Positions 1 through 5,372 of a stretch of 5,372 nucleotides of DNA are shown here, piece after piece. Below the pieces are notes generated by a model. It was not told the origin of the DNA, did no database searches, and saw only the letters and a list, made by a program, of their open reading frames with translations. The translations under genes and the position numbers were made by a program. Within the stretch, counting starts at the first letter, position 1, and the number at the start of each line of letters is the position of its first letter. The stretch covers positions 1 through 5,372 of the forward strand of contig WOZY01000219.1 of the NCBI GenBank assembly GCA_011620045.1. The letters run 5' to 3'. This DNA comes from Mesotoga sp. (GTDB lineage Bacteria > Thermotogota > Thermotogae > Petrotogales > Kosmotogaceae).

Positions 1-125
1 GTAGTGAAATCGCTATGTTCAAGGAAATCTCTATTTACGGTCCACGGAGGAAAGTAATGATTACCCTCAATTACGATGGTCTGGTCACTATCTGCAATGA
101 CTCTTCCCTTCCAAATTGCCGTCAT
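1..125 (-). CDS. DUF427 (NTP_transf_9) domain protein, N-terminal part, cut by window edge
   Basis: The minus strand from ATG at 125 reads MTAIWKGRVIADSDQTIVIE, then GNHYFPPWTVNRDFLEHSDF, and stays open to the window edge (41 codons). This matches the start of the DUF427 family (Pfam NTP_transf_9): the A-I-W-x-G-x-V-I-A opening, the T-I-V-x-E-G-N-H-Y-F-P-P core and the V-N-R-x-(F/Y)-L segment are all present. Single-domain members are about 90-100 residues, so a little over half of the gene lies beyond the edge. The start is fixed by AGGTGA five bases upstream (plus-strand 131-136). The biochemical function of the family is not settled; the proteins are small, cytoplasmic and beta-rich. Nothing in the visible part is broken. 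Family assignment is firm, function unknown. Confidence 0.9.
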   Translation of the reverse strand, partial: MTAIWKGRVIADSDQTIVIEGNHYFPPWTVNRDFLEHSDFT

Positions 126-181
126 AGGTATCACCTCGCAAAACATGTACTCTCAGTAAATGCCGATACTGTGTCTCTACA

Positions 182-209
182 ATTATATGATGGGCGCCCC
201 TAAAATGAA
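182..209 (-). promoter_or_regulatory. Putative promoter of the DUF427 gene
   Basis: On the minus strand a perfect TATAAT lies at 187-182, and TTCATT, a weak -35 match, lies 16 bases upstream at 209-204. Transcription would start near 175, leaving a leader of about 50 bases before the ATG at 125. An 8-bp palindrome GGGCGCCC (192-199) sits in the spacer. The -10 box is convincing, the -35 is not. Confidence 0.4.
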
Positions 210-414
210 GTGATTGGAAGTCTCTTTGTTTCACCGTTCTATTAGGAGTTGAGTATCCTCCACAATGTCGTTTTGTCTCTAAGAAGATTACAGGGATTGA
301 CCATAGATTTATCGAAGAACGCAATATGCGAGCACAATTTCCTTGTCTGTTCATATATCTGAGCTCTTATCTCTTGTTGGCTAACTCAGGATTCCGCCTG
401 GGTGAATGAAACAC

Positions 415-1162
415 TTAACTACAGTTGATAGCATTGGGAATCGCTTACCCCATTCCGCTCTCGGGAGATTCATATCCCTAGAATATCTCCTTCCCACTGA
501 TAAGAATCGCTCACGGCGATTCCGAATTCTTCTTGGCTCCCTGCTCTTCAATTTGGTGAGTGTTCAAAATAACATCTGCTCCAAATTCCTCTTCCTTCTC
601 ATAACTCTGTTTGCCTCTATTTCGCTGGTTGAACAGCAATTGTCGAAGAAGAGATCCAGCACAATCTTCCCCTTAACAGGAGTACAAGAATACTTGCTCA
701 CCTCTGTTTCGGCATCTCAGCTTTGCTAGACAGAGTAAGCATCATCAGTCTCTCATCTCAGTTTCTAGAGATCTTGAAAACCGAACTTCTCAAACACAAA
801 GAACAGGACTGGAAGGTACCATTTCGGATCCGTGTATCCAAACGCAACTATTCCTTTTCTTGAAGAAGTCCTTGTAATATCGATTGCGGTAGACATCATA
901 TTCTTTGCTGCCCTCTCATCTGATAGTTCCATATTGCAAACAGGCAGTTTATAACATACAAGTCTTTGCCAGCCAGTTTCCAAGGGGAAATCTCTCTTGC
1001 TGAAACGCATTTTGAAAATCCTCCTGTTTTATATTCTGCAGCAAACACCTCCTGTTTCATGCTGTTCTCAAAAAAGAAGACATGTCGTTTGGTTTTACAT
1101 ACAAATGCATGCCACAAACTCATTGTTATCTCAAGAATACTCTTCCCAGAAACTGAGCTCAA
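415..1162 (-). pseudogene. Decayed GNAT N-acetyltransferase with YoaP-like C-terminal domain
   Basis: No frame is open throughout, but consecutive minus-strand blocks assemble into one protein of about 250 residues, the usual size of GNAT-YoaP proteins. Block 1 (1162-911) contains GKDLYVINCLFAIWNYQMRG, like the central GNAT strand before the acetyl-CoA loop. Block 2 (911-768, shifted by one base at a G-run near 911-913) reads AAKNMMSTAIDI and then KGIVAFGY..WYLPVLFFVFEKFGF, the typical GNAT strand-helix ending in F-x-K-x-G-F. Poorly preserved sequence follows (767-681). Block 3 (680-603) reads PVKGKIVLDLFFDNCCSTSE, like the start of a YoaP-like domain. Block 4 (600-415) reads EEEFGADVILN, then AILISGKEIF, GYESPESGM and a final TAA at 417-415, interrupted by TGA (513-511), TAG (480-478) and TAA (447-445). 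TGA and TAG are one transition from CGA and TGG, which fits an ancestral ...P-R-A-I-L... and ...I-F-W-G-Y-E.... The 5' end is approximate. The gene is dead as written; family assignment rests on motif memory without a search. Confidence 0.68.
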
Positions 1163-1179
1163 GCTGTTATTAATTGTGT

Positions 1180-1243
1180 GACTAATTCACTCATTCATAT
1201 TTCGTTCTAGAACTTTTGAGACTAATGACATTTATTCACTCAT
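1180..1243. repeat. Imperfect direct repeat flanking a 10-bp palindrome
   Basis: GACTAAT followed by ATTCACTCAT occurs twice. The first copy (1180-1194) has the two parts overlapping; in the second (1220-1243) they are separated by about seven extra bases. Between the copies lies a perfect 10-bp palindrome, GTTCTAGAAC (1204-1213). The region lies just upstream of the pseudogene start and far upstream of the exporter. It may be a remnant of the acetyltransferase control region; no function is shown. Confidence 0.4.
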
Positions 1244-1260
1244 CTTCGGTTGCATTTCTC

Positions 1261-1362
1261 ATTGTCTTGGGTTTGACAATACAAATTCTTGATTCACATA
1301 AGTATTGTTTTTGTAAACATAACAATTATTAAGTCTACTATTGAGTATGTTGTACTTATTGT
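1261..1362. promoter_or_regulatory. Cluster of ATTGT/ACAAT half-sites upstream of the exporter (candidate operators)
   Basis: Five copies of ATTGT or its complement ACAAT fall within about 100 bases: 1261-1265, 1276-1280, 1304-1308, 1322-1326 and 1358-1362. The first four form two inverted pairs, ATTGTC-N8-GACAAT (1261-1280), which overlaps the upstream -35 box, and ATTGTT-N11-AACAAT (1304-1326), which lies at the expected start of that transcript. The fifth overlaps the TG of the downstream extended -10. Exporters of this type are often controlled by a MarR- or TetR-type repressor, but no regulator gene is visible here, so an operator role is inference. The A+T-rich background makes some copies likely by chance. 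Confidence 0.35.
1273..1302 (+). promoter_or_regulatory. Candidate upstream promoter of the MFS exporter
   Basis: A perfect TTGACA (1273-1278) is followed after 18 bases by CATAAG (1297-1302), a four-of-six match to the -10 box. A transcript would start near 1309 and carry a leader of about 95 bases. The strong -35 is attractive; the -10 is mediocre. Confidence 0.35.
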
Positions 1363-1370
1363 GATATTAT
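1341..1370 (+). promoter_or_regulatory. Candidate proximal promoter (extended -10) of the MFS exporter
   Basis: TTGAGT (1341-1346), an 18-base spacer and TATTAT (1365-1370) form a sigma-70-like promoter. The TG at 1362-1363 one base before the hexamer makes an extended -10. The transcript would start near 1377, with a leader of about 27 bases that contains the RBS GAGGTGA at 1393-1399. This is the better of the two candidates for the exporter. Confidence 0.55.
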
Positions 1371-1403
1371 TGAATACAAGTTTGCAGAATTTGAGGTGAT
1401 TCA

Positions 1404-2717
1404 ATGAAAGGTTTGGGGAGGAATTTCTGCCTATTCACAACTGGACGATTAGTCTCTCTCATCGGAAGCGGAGTCCAGGCGTTGGCAATTCCGCTTTACA
1501 TTCTTGATATTACGGGCTCCGGAGCAATGATGGGTACTTTCTCTATAGTTACTATGCTCCCCAGAATACTCTTCGGTCCGATAGCGGGAGTCCTGGGTGA
1601 TAGATTCAACCGCAAGCTTATCATGATATACATGGATTTTGCTAGAGGTGCCGCAATTCTGACAATGGCATACCTTGCAAACACTGAAGCTCTAACCATA
1701 ACACTCCTCTTTGTCTTTCAACTAATAATCTCAACGCTGGATATCTCTTTCGACCCGGCAACAGCCGCTATGCTTCCAGACATCATAGAAGAAGACAACC
1801 TAATGAGAGGAAATTCAATTCTGGGGGCGGTGAACTCCGTCTCTTACATTGTGGGACCGGTTTTCGGCGGAATTCTCTATGGCCTGTTCGGAATTGAGAT
1901 AGTCTTCATTCTTAACGGAGCGTCGTTCATAGCCTCAGCAATCAGCGAAATCTTCATCAGGTATCAGCAGACGACCGAAAAATCCAAGGTTTCAGTGAAG
2001 AGTGTTTTTGTCGATATCGCCGAGGGAATGACCTTTCTGAGGAGAATCAAGGGACTGATGATGATTCTGATATTTGCTATGGTCTCCAATTTTCTCTTGT
2101 CTCCGATCTTCATAGTTGTCTTCCCATTTTTCGCTCGCACAGTAGTCGGCTTTTCCAGTCAGCAGTACGGCTTTCTTCAATCGGGTTGGGTAATTGGAGT
2201 TCTCATTGGGAATGTCTTGTTAGGAACGGTTCTTGTTAAGAAAAGCCAGGGTCGTCTATTTGCTGGAGGTCTGGCCGCGGAAACAGCTATAAACTTCAGT
2301 CTGGCAGCTTTCTTTTTTCCGTACTTCACGAAACTTTTCGGTGGGGCTTCATGGCTGTATTTTGCATCACTCGGAGTACCTATACTTGTTATGGGGGTGT
2401 TTAACGCCTTTGTGAACACGCCGCTGCAAACTTTGTTTCATCGTATAGTGCCTACAAGTCACAGATCAAGAGTGTTTTCTGTGATCTCAATTCTTGCACA
2501 GATTGCTACTCCCTTGGGTTCGGCCATCTTCGGATTTGCAGTTGACAGATTTCCTGTTCACTATCTTGTTCTAGCATCGTGCGTAGGAAATGCCGTTCTT
2601 ACTGTTGTCTTTCTCACAAAAGGTATGTCCAAGCTCTTCGAAGAAAAGCGAAGCGAAAAGAGGGACGAACCAACAGGTCCCACGGTCGAGCCTGCTGGCG
2701 AAGGTATAGGAGCATGA
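1404..2717 (+). CDS. MFS efflux transporter, DHA3 / MefA-EntS type
   Basis: A 437-residue inner-membrane protein of the major facilitator superfamily, the usual size for 12-helix exporters, predicted to use the proton gradient to expel small molecules. Sequence support: hydrophobic helices throughout; MFS motif A in the loop between helices 2 and 3 (residues 62-73, G-V-L-G-D-R-F-N-R-K); the DHA3-type segment P-A-T-A-A-M-L-P-D at 118-126; a motif-C-like V-G-P-V-F-G-G at 150-156; then L-N-G-A-S-F-I-A-S-A at 170-179. A polar loop around 187-215 separates the two halves, and a charged tail of about 29 residues ends the protein. Relatives include macrolide and siderophore exporters, so the substrate cannot be read from sequence. 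The ATG has GAGGTGA four bases upstream. The gene is alone in its transcription unit, divergent from the dead acetyltransferase and convergent with the isomerase. No frameshift or missing motif is seen. Confidence 0.9.
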   Translation: MKGLGRNFCLFTTGRLVSLIGSGVQALAIPLYILDITGSGAMMGTFSIVTMLPRILFGPIAGVLGDRFNRKLIMIYMDFARGAAILTMAYLANTEALTITLLFVFQLIISTLDISFDPATAAMLPDIIEEDNLMRGNSILGAVNSVSYIVGPVFGGILYGLFGIEIVFILNGASFIASAISEIFIRYQQTTEKSKVSVKSVFVDIAEGMTFLRRIKGLMMILIFAMVSNFLLSPIFIVVFPFFARTVVGFSSQQYGFLQSGWVIGVLIGNVLLGTVLVKKSQGRLFAGGLAAETAINFSLAAFFFPYFTKLFGGASWLYFASLGVPILVMGVFNAFVNTPLQTLFHRIVPTSHRSRVFSVISILAQIATPLGSAIFGFAVDRFPVHYLVLASCVGNAVLTVVFLTKGMSKLFEEKRSEKRDEPTGPTVEPAGEGIGA

Positions 2718-2800
2718 TCATAAGAGTCTTACAGACTGACACGTTGTACAAATGTTCCTCCAAATGAAGGTATTCTTCCAATAGATCGAAACGGGATTCC

Positions 2801-2833
2801 AAAAAAGAACCGAAGAGAAACTCTCCGGTTCTT
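2801..2833 (-). terminator. Rho-independent terminator for the isomerase gene, possibly bidirectional
   Basis: AAGAACCG (2805-2812) pairs with CGGTTCTT (2826-2833). After one mismatch, AGAG pairs with CTCT around an AAA loop. On the minus strand the stem runs directly into TTTTTT (plus-strand A-run 2801-2806), about 17 bases past the isomerase stop. On the plus strand the stem is followed only by GGTTCTTT, so termination of the exporter transcript at the same hairpin is possible but weaker. Confidence 0.8.
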
Positions 2834-2849
2834 GGTTCTTTATGTTAGT

Positions 2850-4487
2850 TCAATCAGTTGCGTTCTGTGTTTCCTTTTCTGCTGCAAGCTGTTCTAACTC
2901 TGAAAGTATTGAATCTATCTCGGCCTGTGCCTCTTCAGAGGGGTCGACTTCCATGAGATTCTCGAAGTAGCTTAGCCTTTTGTTCAGTTTTTCCTCAATC
3001 CACTCAGGGCTGTAGTCAAGTTCAAGTGAAAGAGAGTTGTTCCTTATAAGAATGTAAAGAATATCGGCCTTCAATTCACCAGAGATTTCTTTATTGACCA
3101 TACTTTCCAGACCGGATTCAATCTCTCCAATTGTGTTGAATACGTAATCCACGAAGCTTTGTCCATAGCTGCTTAACTGCTGCTGAAGAAGATCCTGGTT
3201 CATGAACGTACTTTCCAGTTCCCCAAGCAAGGTATTGTAATATGCTGCAGCAACCTCGGGGTCTTCACCATCAAGCTCGTACATCTTCTGCACGATTACA
3301 CCGCGCTTCTCACCGGTCTCAAAGAGATTTCTTATTGCTGCCTCATAGTCTGGACTGTCAGTGTAACCAAGCATTTCCGATAGTTCGATGAATGCTGCAT
3401 ATTCCATCGCAGAAGCTTTAGAAGACTCCTCACCAAATATGTTTGCCGCTAGTTCGACGAAGAACTCGTTCGCAGACTCTTCTGTCGCTCTTGCTTCGGC
3501 ATATTCATTGTAGAAGAGGAACTCATTATCCAGAATCTCATAATCGAAGTCGTTCTCTTCAATATAGCTCTCTATCCACCTGTTATACGCATCGTTTTGA
3601 TAGCCTGATACAAAATCGTTATAGCTGGGAGAGTTGACAACATCTTCAAGGCTGTTTATCTCTGTTCTCTCTTCTACAATTATCAAGTGATAACCGAATT
3701 CGCTTTGAACGGGTCCATACAACTCGCCGATAGGAGCAGTAAGGATAGCTTCCTCGAATTCAGGAACGGTCTGACCTCTGATTATTGATCCCAGCTCGCC
3801 TCCATTGGCTGCCGATGAAGAGTCTATTGAAAACTGAAGGGCGGCTTCTGCAAAAGTGATTTCGCCGCTTTCGATTCTATTCATTAATTCACTTGCTGTT
3901 GCCTCTTCAGTAACCAGAATGTGTCTGGCTCTTATAGTCTCAAATTGATTCTTTATCTCTGTCTTGAACTCACCAAAATAAGCCCCCAGAGCGTCATCAT
4001 TTAAAGGGGCTACCGACTCTTGAACGAGCGCTGCTTTAAGGGCATCAGAAACATAGTTTCTCATTTCCGATCTGAAGGCTTCCATGGAACCATAGAGCGA
4101 CTCTATCTGCTCAACCATGTCGGGACTTGAAGTGTACATTTCCATCATCGAATCAGTTTCAGCATCAATTTCCTCTTCAGAAGGAATCAAATTGCTCTCC
4201 CACGCATAGTAATCTATTAGCTTCTGGTCAACGATATATGGTATTATCATGGTCTTCAACCCAAGCTCACTTGGTATATAGTAGCTGTCAAAATAGGGAT
4301 CAAGTGTGATTCCTTGACTTGCCGCATTTGCCACTGTTGCGCTAAATGCCTGCTCAATTTCCTCTCTTGTTATCCAGAACTCACTAGATACTGCTTCTCC
4401 ACCTTTTGTTATCCTGACTGCATATTCGGCCCCGATCAGGGTGAGCGAAAGAAACGCTGCCAGGAGTATTAGTAGAAACTTCTTCAA
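2850..4487 (-). CDS. Exported parvulin-type peptidyl-prolyl cis-trans isomerase (SurA/PrsA-like)
   Basis: A foldase expected to act outside the cytoplasmic membrane, catalysing proline isomerisation and chaperoning exported proteins. From the TTG at 4487 it has 545 residues: signal peptide 1-20 (two lysines, a leucine-rich core, I-G-A before the cut, no lipobox cysteine); a helical SurA_N-like part to about 175; the parvulin (PpiC rotamase) domain at about 184-276; then about 270 mostly helical acidic residues ending in a likely coiled coil. Parvulin hallmarks seen: R-A-R-H-I-L-V with the first histidine at 189, G-G-E-L-G near 229-233, V-P-E-F-E-E-A, and F-G-Y-H-L-I with the second histidine at 267. 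The protein has no cysteine. TTG is preferred because GAGGGGG lies seven bases upstream; the ATG at 4520 has no RBS and lies upstream of the likely transcript start, and the ATG at 4493 is too close to the RBS. The strand runs towards the hairpin at 2801-2833. Parvulin assignment is firm; the exact role and partners are inferred. Confidence 0.9.
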   Translation of the reverse strand: MKKFLLILLAAFLSLTLIGAEYAVRITKGGEAVSSEFWITREEIEQAFSATVANAASQGITLDPYFDSYYIPSELGLKTMIIPYIVDQKLIDYYAWESNLIPSEEEIDAETDSMMEMYTSSPDMVEQIESLYGSMEAFRSEMRNYVSDALKAALVQESVAPLNDDALGAYFGEFKTEIKNQFETIRARHILVTEEATASELMNRIESGEITFAEAALQFSIDSSSAANGGELGSIIRGQTVPEFEEAILTAPIGELYGPVQSEFGYHLIIVEERTEINSLEDVVNSPSYNDFVSGYQNDAYNRWIESYIEENDFDYEILDNEFLFYNEYAEARATEESANEFFVELAANIFGEESSKASAMEYAAFIELSEMLGYTDSPDYEAAIRNLFETGEKRGVIVQKMYELDGEDPEVAAAYYNTLLGELESTFMNQDLLQQQLSSYGQSFVDYVFNTIGEIESGLESMVNKEISGELKADILYILIRNNSLSLELDYSPEWIEEKLNKRLSYFENLMEVDPSEEAQAEIDSILSELEQLAAEKETQNATD

Positions 4488-4518
4488 AATCATTCCCCCT
4501 CGTGTATTAGGTACATTC

Positions 4519-4527
4519 ATGATAACA
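4519..4527 (-). promoter_or_regulatory. Extended -10 promoter element of the isomerase gene
   Basis: On the minus strand TGT-TATCAT gives a TG-n extended -10 with a five-of-six hexamer (plus-strand ATGATA 4519-4524, CA 4526-4527). No good -35 lies at 16-18 bases. Transcription would begin near 4512, placing GAGGGGG and TTG 4487 about 15-25 bases into the message and excluding the ATG at 4520. Confidence 0.4.
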
Positions 4528-4564
4528 TTTCATTTGGAAAGGTGTGTCACGAGAGGTGAATATT

Positions 4565-4948
4565 TTGAAGAAAACTGACCTTGATCCGGAGAGACTCAAC
4601 TCAACGTCATGGAAGTGGTTGAACTCTGAAGAAGCCGAGCTGTCTGGTGGGGAGAACTCCAGACAACCGCAAGCCATGTACTTTTTCACAGACGAAAAGA
4701 ACAGATCCTTCTGCCGAAGATACAATAGGGAAGTGAATTTCAGAAGGGATGTTGAGGACATTGGTCTCTGTGATAAATGTGGAATGAGATTTCGAACTTA
4801 CAGGGCAGCTCAGATATGTGTTTTCGCACCAGCTGAAGCTTACTATACAATCGACACACGTAGTGAAGCGAAAGAAATCGAGGAGTTTCCTGACAAGGAT
4901 TTAGCGGAAACGGGGGTAGGTGATTTCGAAAGCAAGTGCTGGCAATAA
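4565..4948 (+). CDS. Small cysteine-containing protein of unknown function, possible zinc ribbon
   Basis: I do not recognise this 127-residue protein. It is soluble, with no signal peptide or membrane helix, and is rich in charged residues. Cysteines lie at 50, 69, 72, 85 and 125. The stretch L-C-D-K-C-G-M-R-F-R (68-77) is a C-x2-C-G knuckle as in zinc ribbons; C50 and C85 could complete the site, giving C-x18-C-x2-C-x12-C. That is inference. The rest is an acidic N-terminal third and an acidic tail. The TTG start is preferred because GAGAGGTGA (4551-4559) lies five bases upstream; a GTG at 4544 would add seven residues but overlaps this region and has a poorer RBS. Codon use resembles the neighbours. 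It is divergent from the isomerase gene with 77 bp between starts, so the two may share control. No terminator is evident after the stop. Likely a real gene, function unknown. Confidence 0.65.
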   Translation: MKKTDLDPERLNSTSWKWLNSEEAELSGGENSRQPQAMYFFTDEKNRSFCRRYNREVNFRRDVEDIGLCDKCGMRFRTYRAAQICVFAPAEAYYTIDTRSEAKEIEEFPDKDLAETGVGDFESKCWQ

Positions 4949-5062
4949 AAAGCTTCTAATAGGCGTATTTTGACCATCTTCATCCTCAGAGAGCTTAGAG
5001 AAGATCACAAATACATGGTAACTTAGATCGAATCTTATGATTAAACCTTCTTGGTTAGGTCT

Positions 5063-5077
5063 CGAAGGATTCCTTCG
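5063..5077. repeat. 15-bp palindrome CGAAGGA-T-TCCTTCG
   Basis: Seven-base perfect arms around a single central T, about 75 bases upstream of the small lipoprotein start. The one-base centre disfavours a hairpin and suits a dimeric DNA-binding protein, but it could be chance. No U-run follows, so it is not a terminator. Confidence 0.4.
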
Positions 5078-5150
5078 TCAAACAGTGTAGTCATTCTTGT
5101 TTTTCGTAACAAAGGATTTCCATTATTTATCTTTTTCTTGGAGGTTGACA

Positions 5151-5309
5151 ATGAAGAACTTGTCGAGATCGATCTTGTTGTTTGCTGCAGCTGCAATTGT
5201 TGACTTTCCCCTTTCTTCGTGCACTGTAGTAGATAATTCATTTGTCGTTAGGGTGCCCTTTGAAGAACTTAAGAGCGGTGTTTATTACCTGCATTTCCGG
5301 AAATTATAA
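5151..5309 (+). CDS. Small predicted lipoprotein, or truncated remnant of a larger one
   Basis: 52 residues starting at ATG 5151, chosen because GGAGG (5140-5144) lies six bases upstream; an in-frame upstream extension to 5097 has no comparable RBS. The N-terminus is a lipoprotein signal: basic start (MKNLSRS), hydrophobic core (ILLFAAAAIV) and the lipobox L-S-S-C with the acylated cysteine at 24. The mature part would be only 29 residues and ends in E-E-L-K-S-G-V-Y-Y-L-H-F, resembling a beta-strand end of a larger extracellular domain. The aspartate at 18, near the end of the signal core, is unusual. Either it is a genuine mini-lipoprotein or the stub of a longer gene reduced by internal deletion. 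Other frames after the stop give no long continuation within the window. The last codons overlap the convergent reading frame entering from the right edge. I do not recognise a family. Confidence 0.45.
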   Translation: MKNLSRSILLFAAAAIVDFPLSSCTVVDNSFVVRVPFEELKSGVYYLHFRKL

Positions 5310-5372
5310 CGAGGCTAATTTCATACCCAGTTTAGTATAAATATCCTTCTGCTTTTTAGTGATTTCTCCTAT
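5304..5372 (-). CDS. C-terminal end of an unidentified protein, cut by window edge
   Basis: From the right edge the minus strand is open for 22 codons, ending ...GEITKKQKDIYTKLGMKLAS-L and TAA at 5306-5304. The composition (lysine-rich amphipathic end, no rare pattern) resembles a normal protein C-terminus, but the stretch is too short to identify or to be sure it is coding. Its TAA and the TAA of the plus-strand lipoprotein overlap within the palindrome TTATAA (5304-5309). Confidence 0.3.
   Translation of the reverse strand: MGEITKKQKDIYTKLGMKLASL

Noticed and set aside
15..203. Plus-strand frame of 62 codons
   Set aside because: It is antisense to the DUF427 N-terminus, which is clearly the coding strand.
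88..354. Minus-strand frame of 88 codons
   Set aside because: It runs into the DUF427 coding region in another frame, lacks an RBS and resembles nothing known.
210..414. Possible further gene remnant between the DUF427 promoter and the pseudogene
   Set aside because: Minus-strand fragments such as D-K-E-I-V-L-A-Y-C can be read but are interrupted by stops and do not join into a recognisable family.
406..729. Plus-strand frame of 107 codons
   Set aside because: It has no convincing RBS, an odd composition, and runs antisense to the decayed GNAT-YoaP gene, whose minus-strand blocks are recognisable.
2725..2737. AGTCT-TAC-AGACT hairpin just after the exporter stop
   Set aside because: The stem is only five A+T-rich-flanked pairs without a U-run; the stronger hairpin at 2805-2833 explains the junction.
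4972..5008. Possible terminator after the cysteine protein (ATCTTC ... GAAGAT)
   Set aside because: The arms are short, the inner part does not pair in register and no U-run follows.
5041..5241. Minus-strand frame of 66 codons
   Set aside because: It is low-complexity (Gln/Ser-rich), antisense to the lipoprotein start region and lacks a good RBS.

Overview
The window reads as a chromosomal segment of a mesophilic or moderately thermophilic Thermotogota bacterium, most like Mesotoga/Kosmotogaceae. The basis is moderate GC, arginine written mostly as AGA/AGG, GAGGTGA-type ribosome binding sites, TTG starts, and an exported parvulin foldase with a long acidic C-terminal part. The lineage is inferred from style, not from a marker gene.

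Left part (1-1403). The left edge carries the first 41 codons of a DUF427 (NTP_transf_9) gene on the minus strand, with its own RBS and a TATAAT box. Positions 415-1162 hold no intact gene. Read on the minus strand across shifting frames, they give the remains of one protein of about 250 residues: a GNAT acetyltransferase domain followed by a YoaP-like C-terminal domain, broken by several frameshifts and at least three in-frame stops. Between the DUF427 promoter and this pseudogene (about 210-414) I recognise nothing. Positions 1163-1403 are A+T-rich and hold direct repeats, small dyads, a cluster of ATTGT/ACAAT half-sites and two candidate promoters for the next gene.

Middle (1404-4564). An intact 437-residue MFS drug-type exporter runs rightward. 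It converges on a leftward gene for an exported parvulin-type peptidyl-prolyl isomerase (545 residues from a TTG start). Between them is a hairpin terminator whose U-run serves the isomerase gene. The isomerase is divergently transcribed from a small cysteine-containing protein of unknown function (127 residues, also TTG-started), with only 77 bp between the two starts.

Right part (4565-5372). After the small cysteine protein comes about 200 bp with no recognisable gene but with a 7+1+7 palindrome. Then comes a 52-residue predicted lipoprotein with a strong RBS, whose stop overlaps the stop of a leftward gene entering from the right edge.

The genes look like independent single-gene units (efflux, envelope protein folding, unknowns) rather than one pathway. 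I see no CRISPR, transposase, RNA gene or clear novel system. The most notable points are the decayed acetyltransferase, the divergent foldase/cysteine-protein pair and the clustered half-sites upstream of the exporter.
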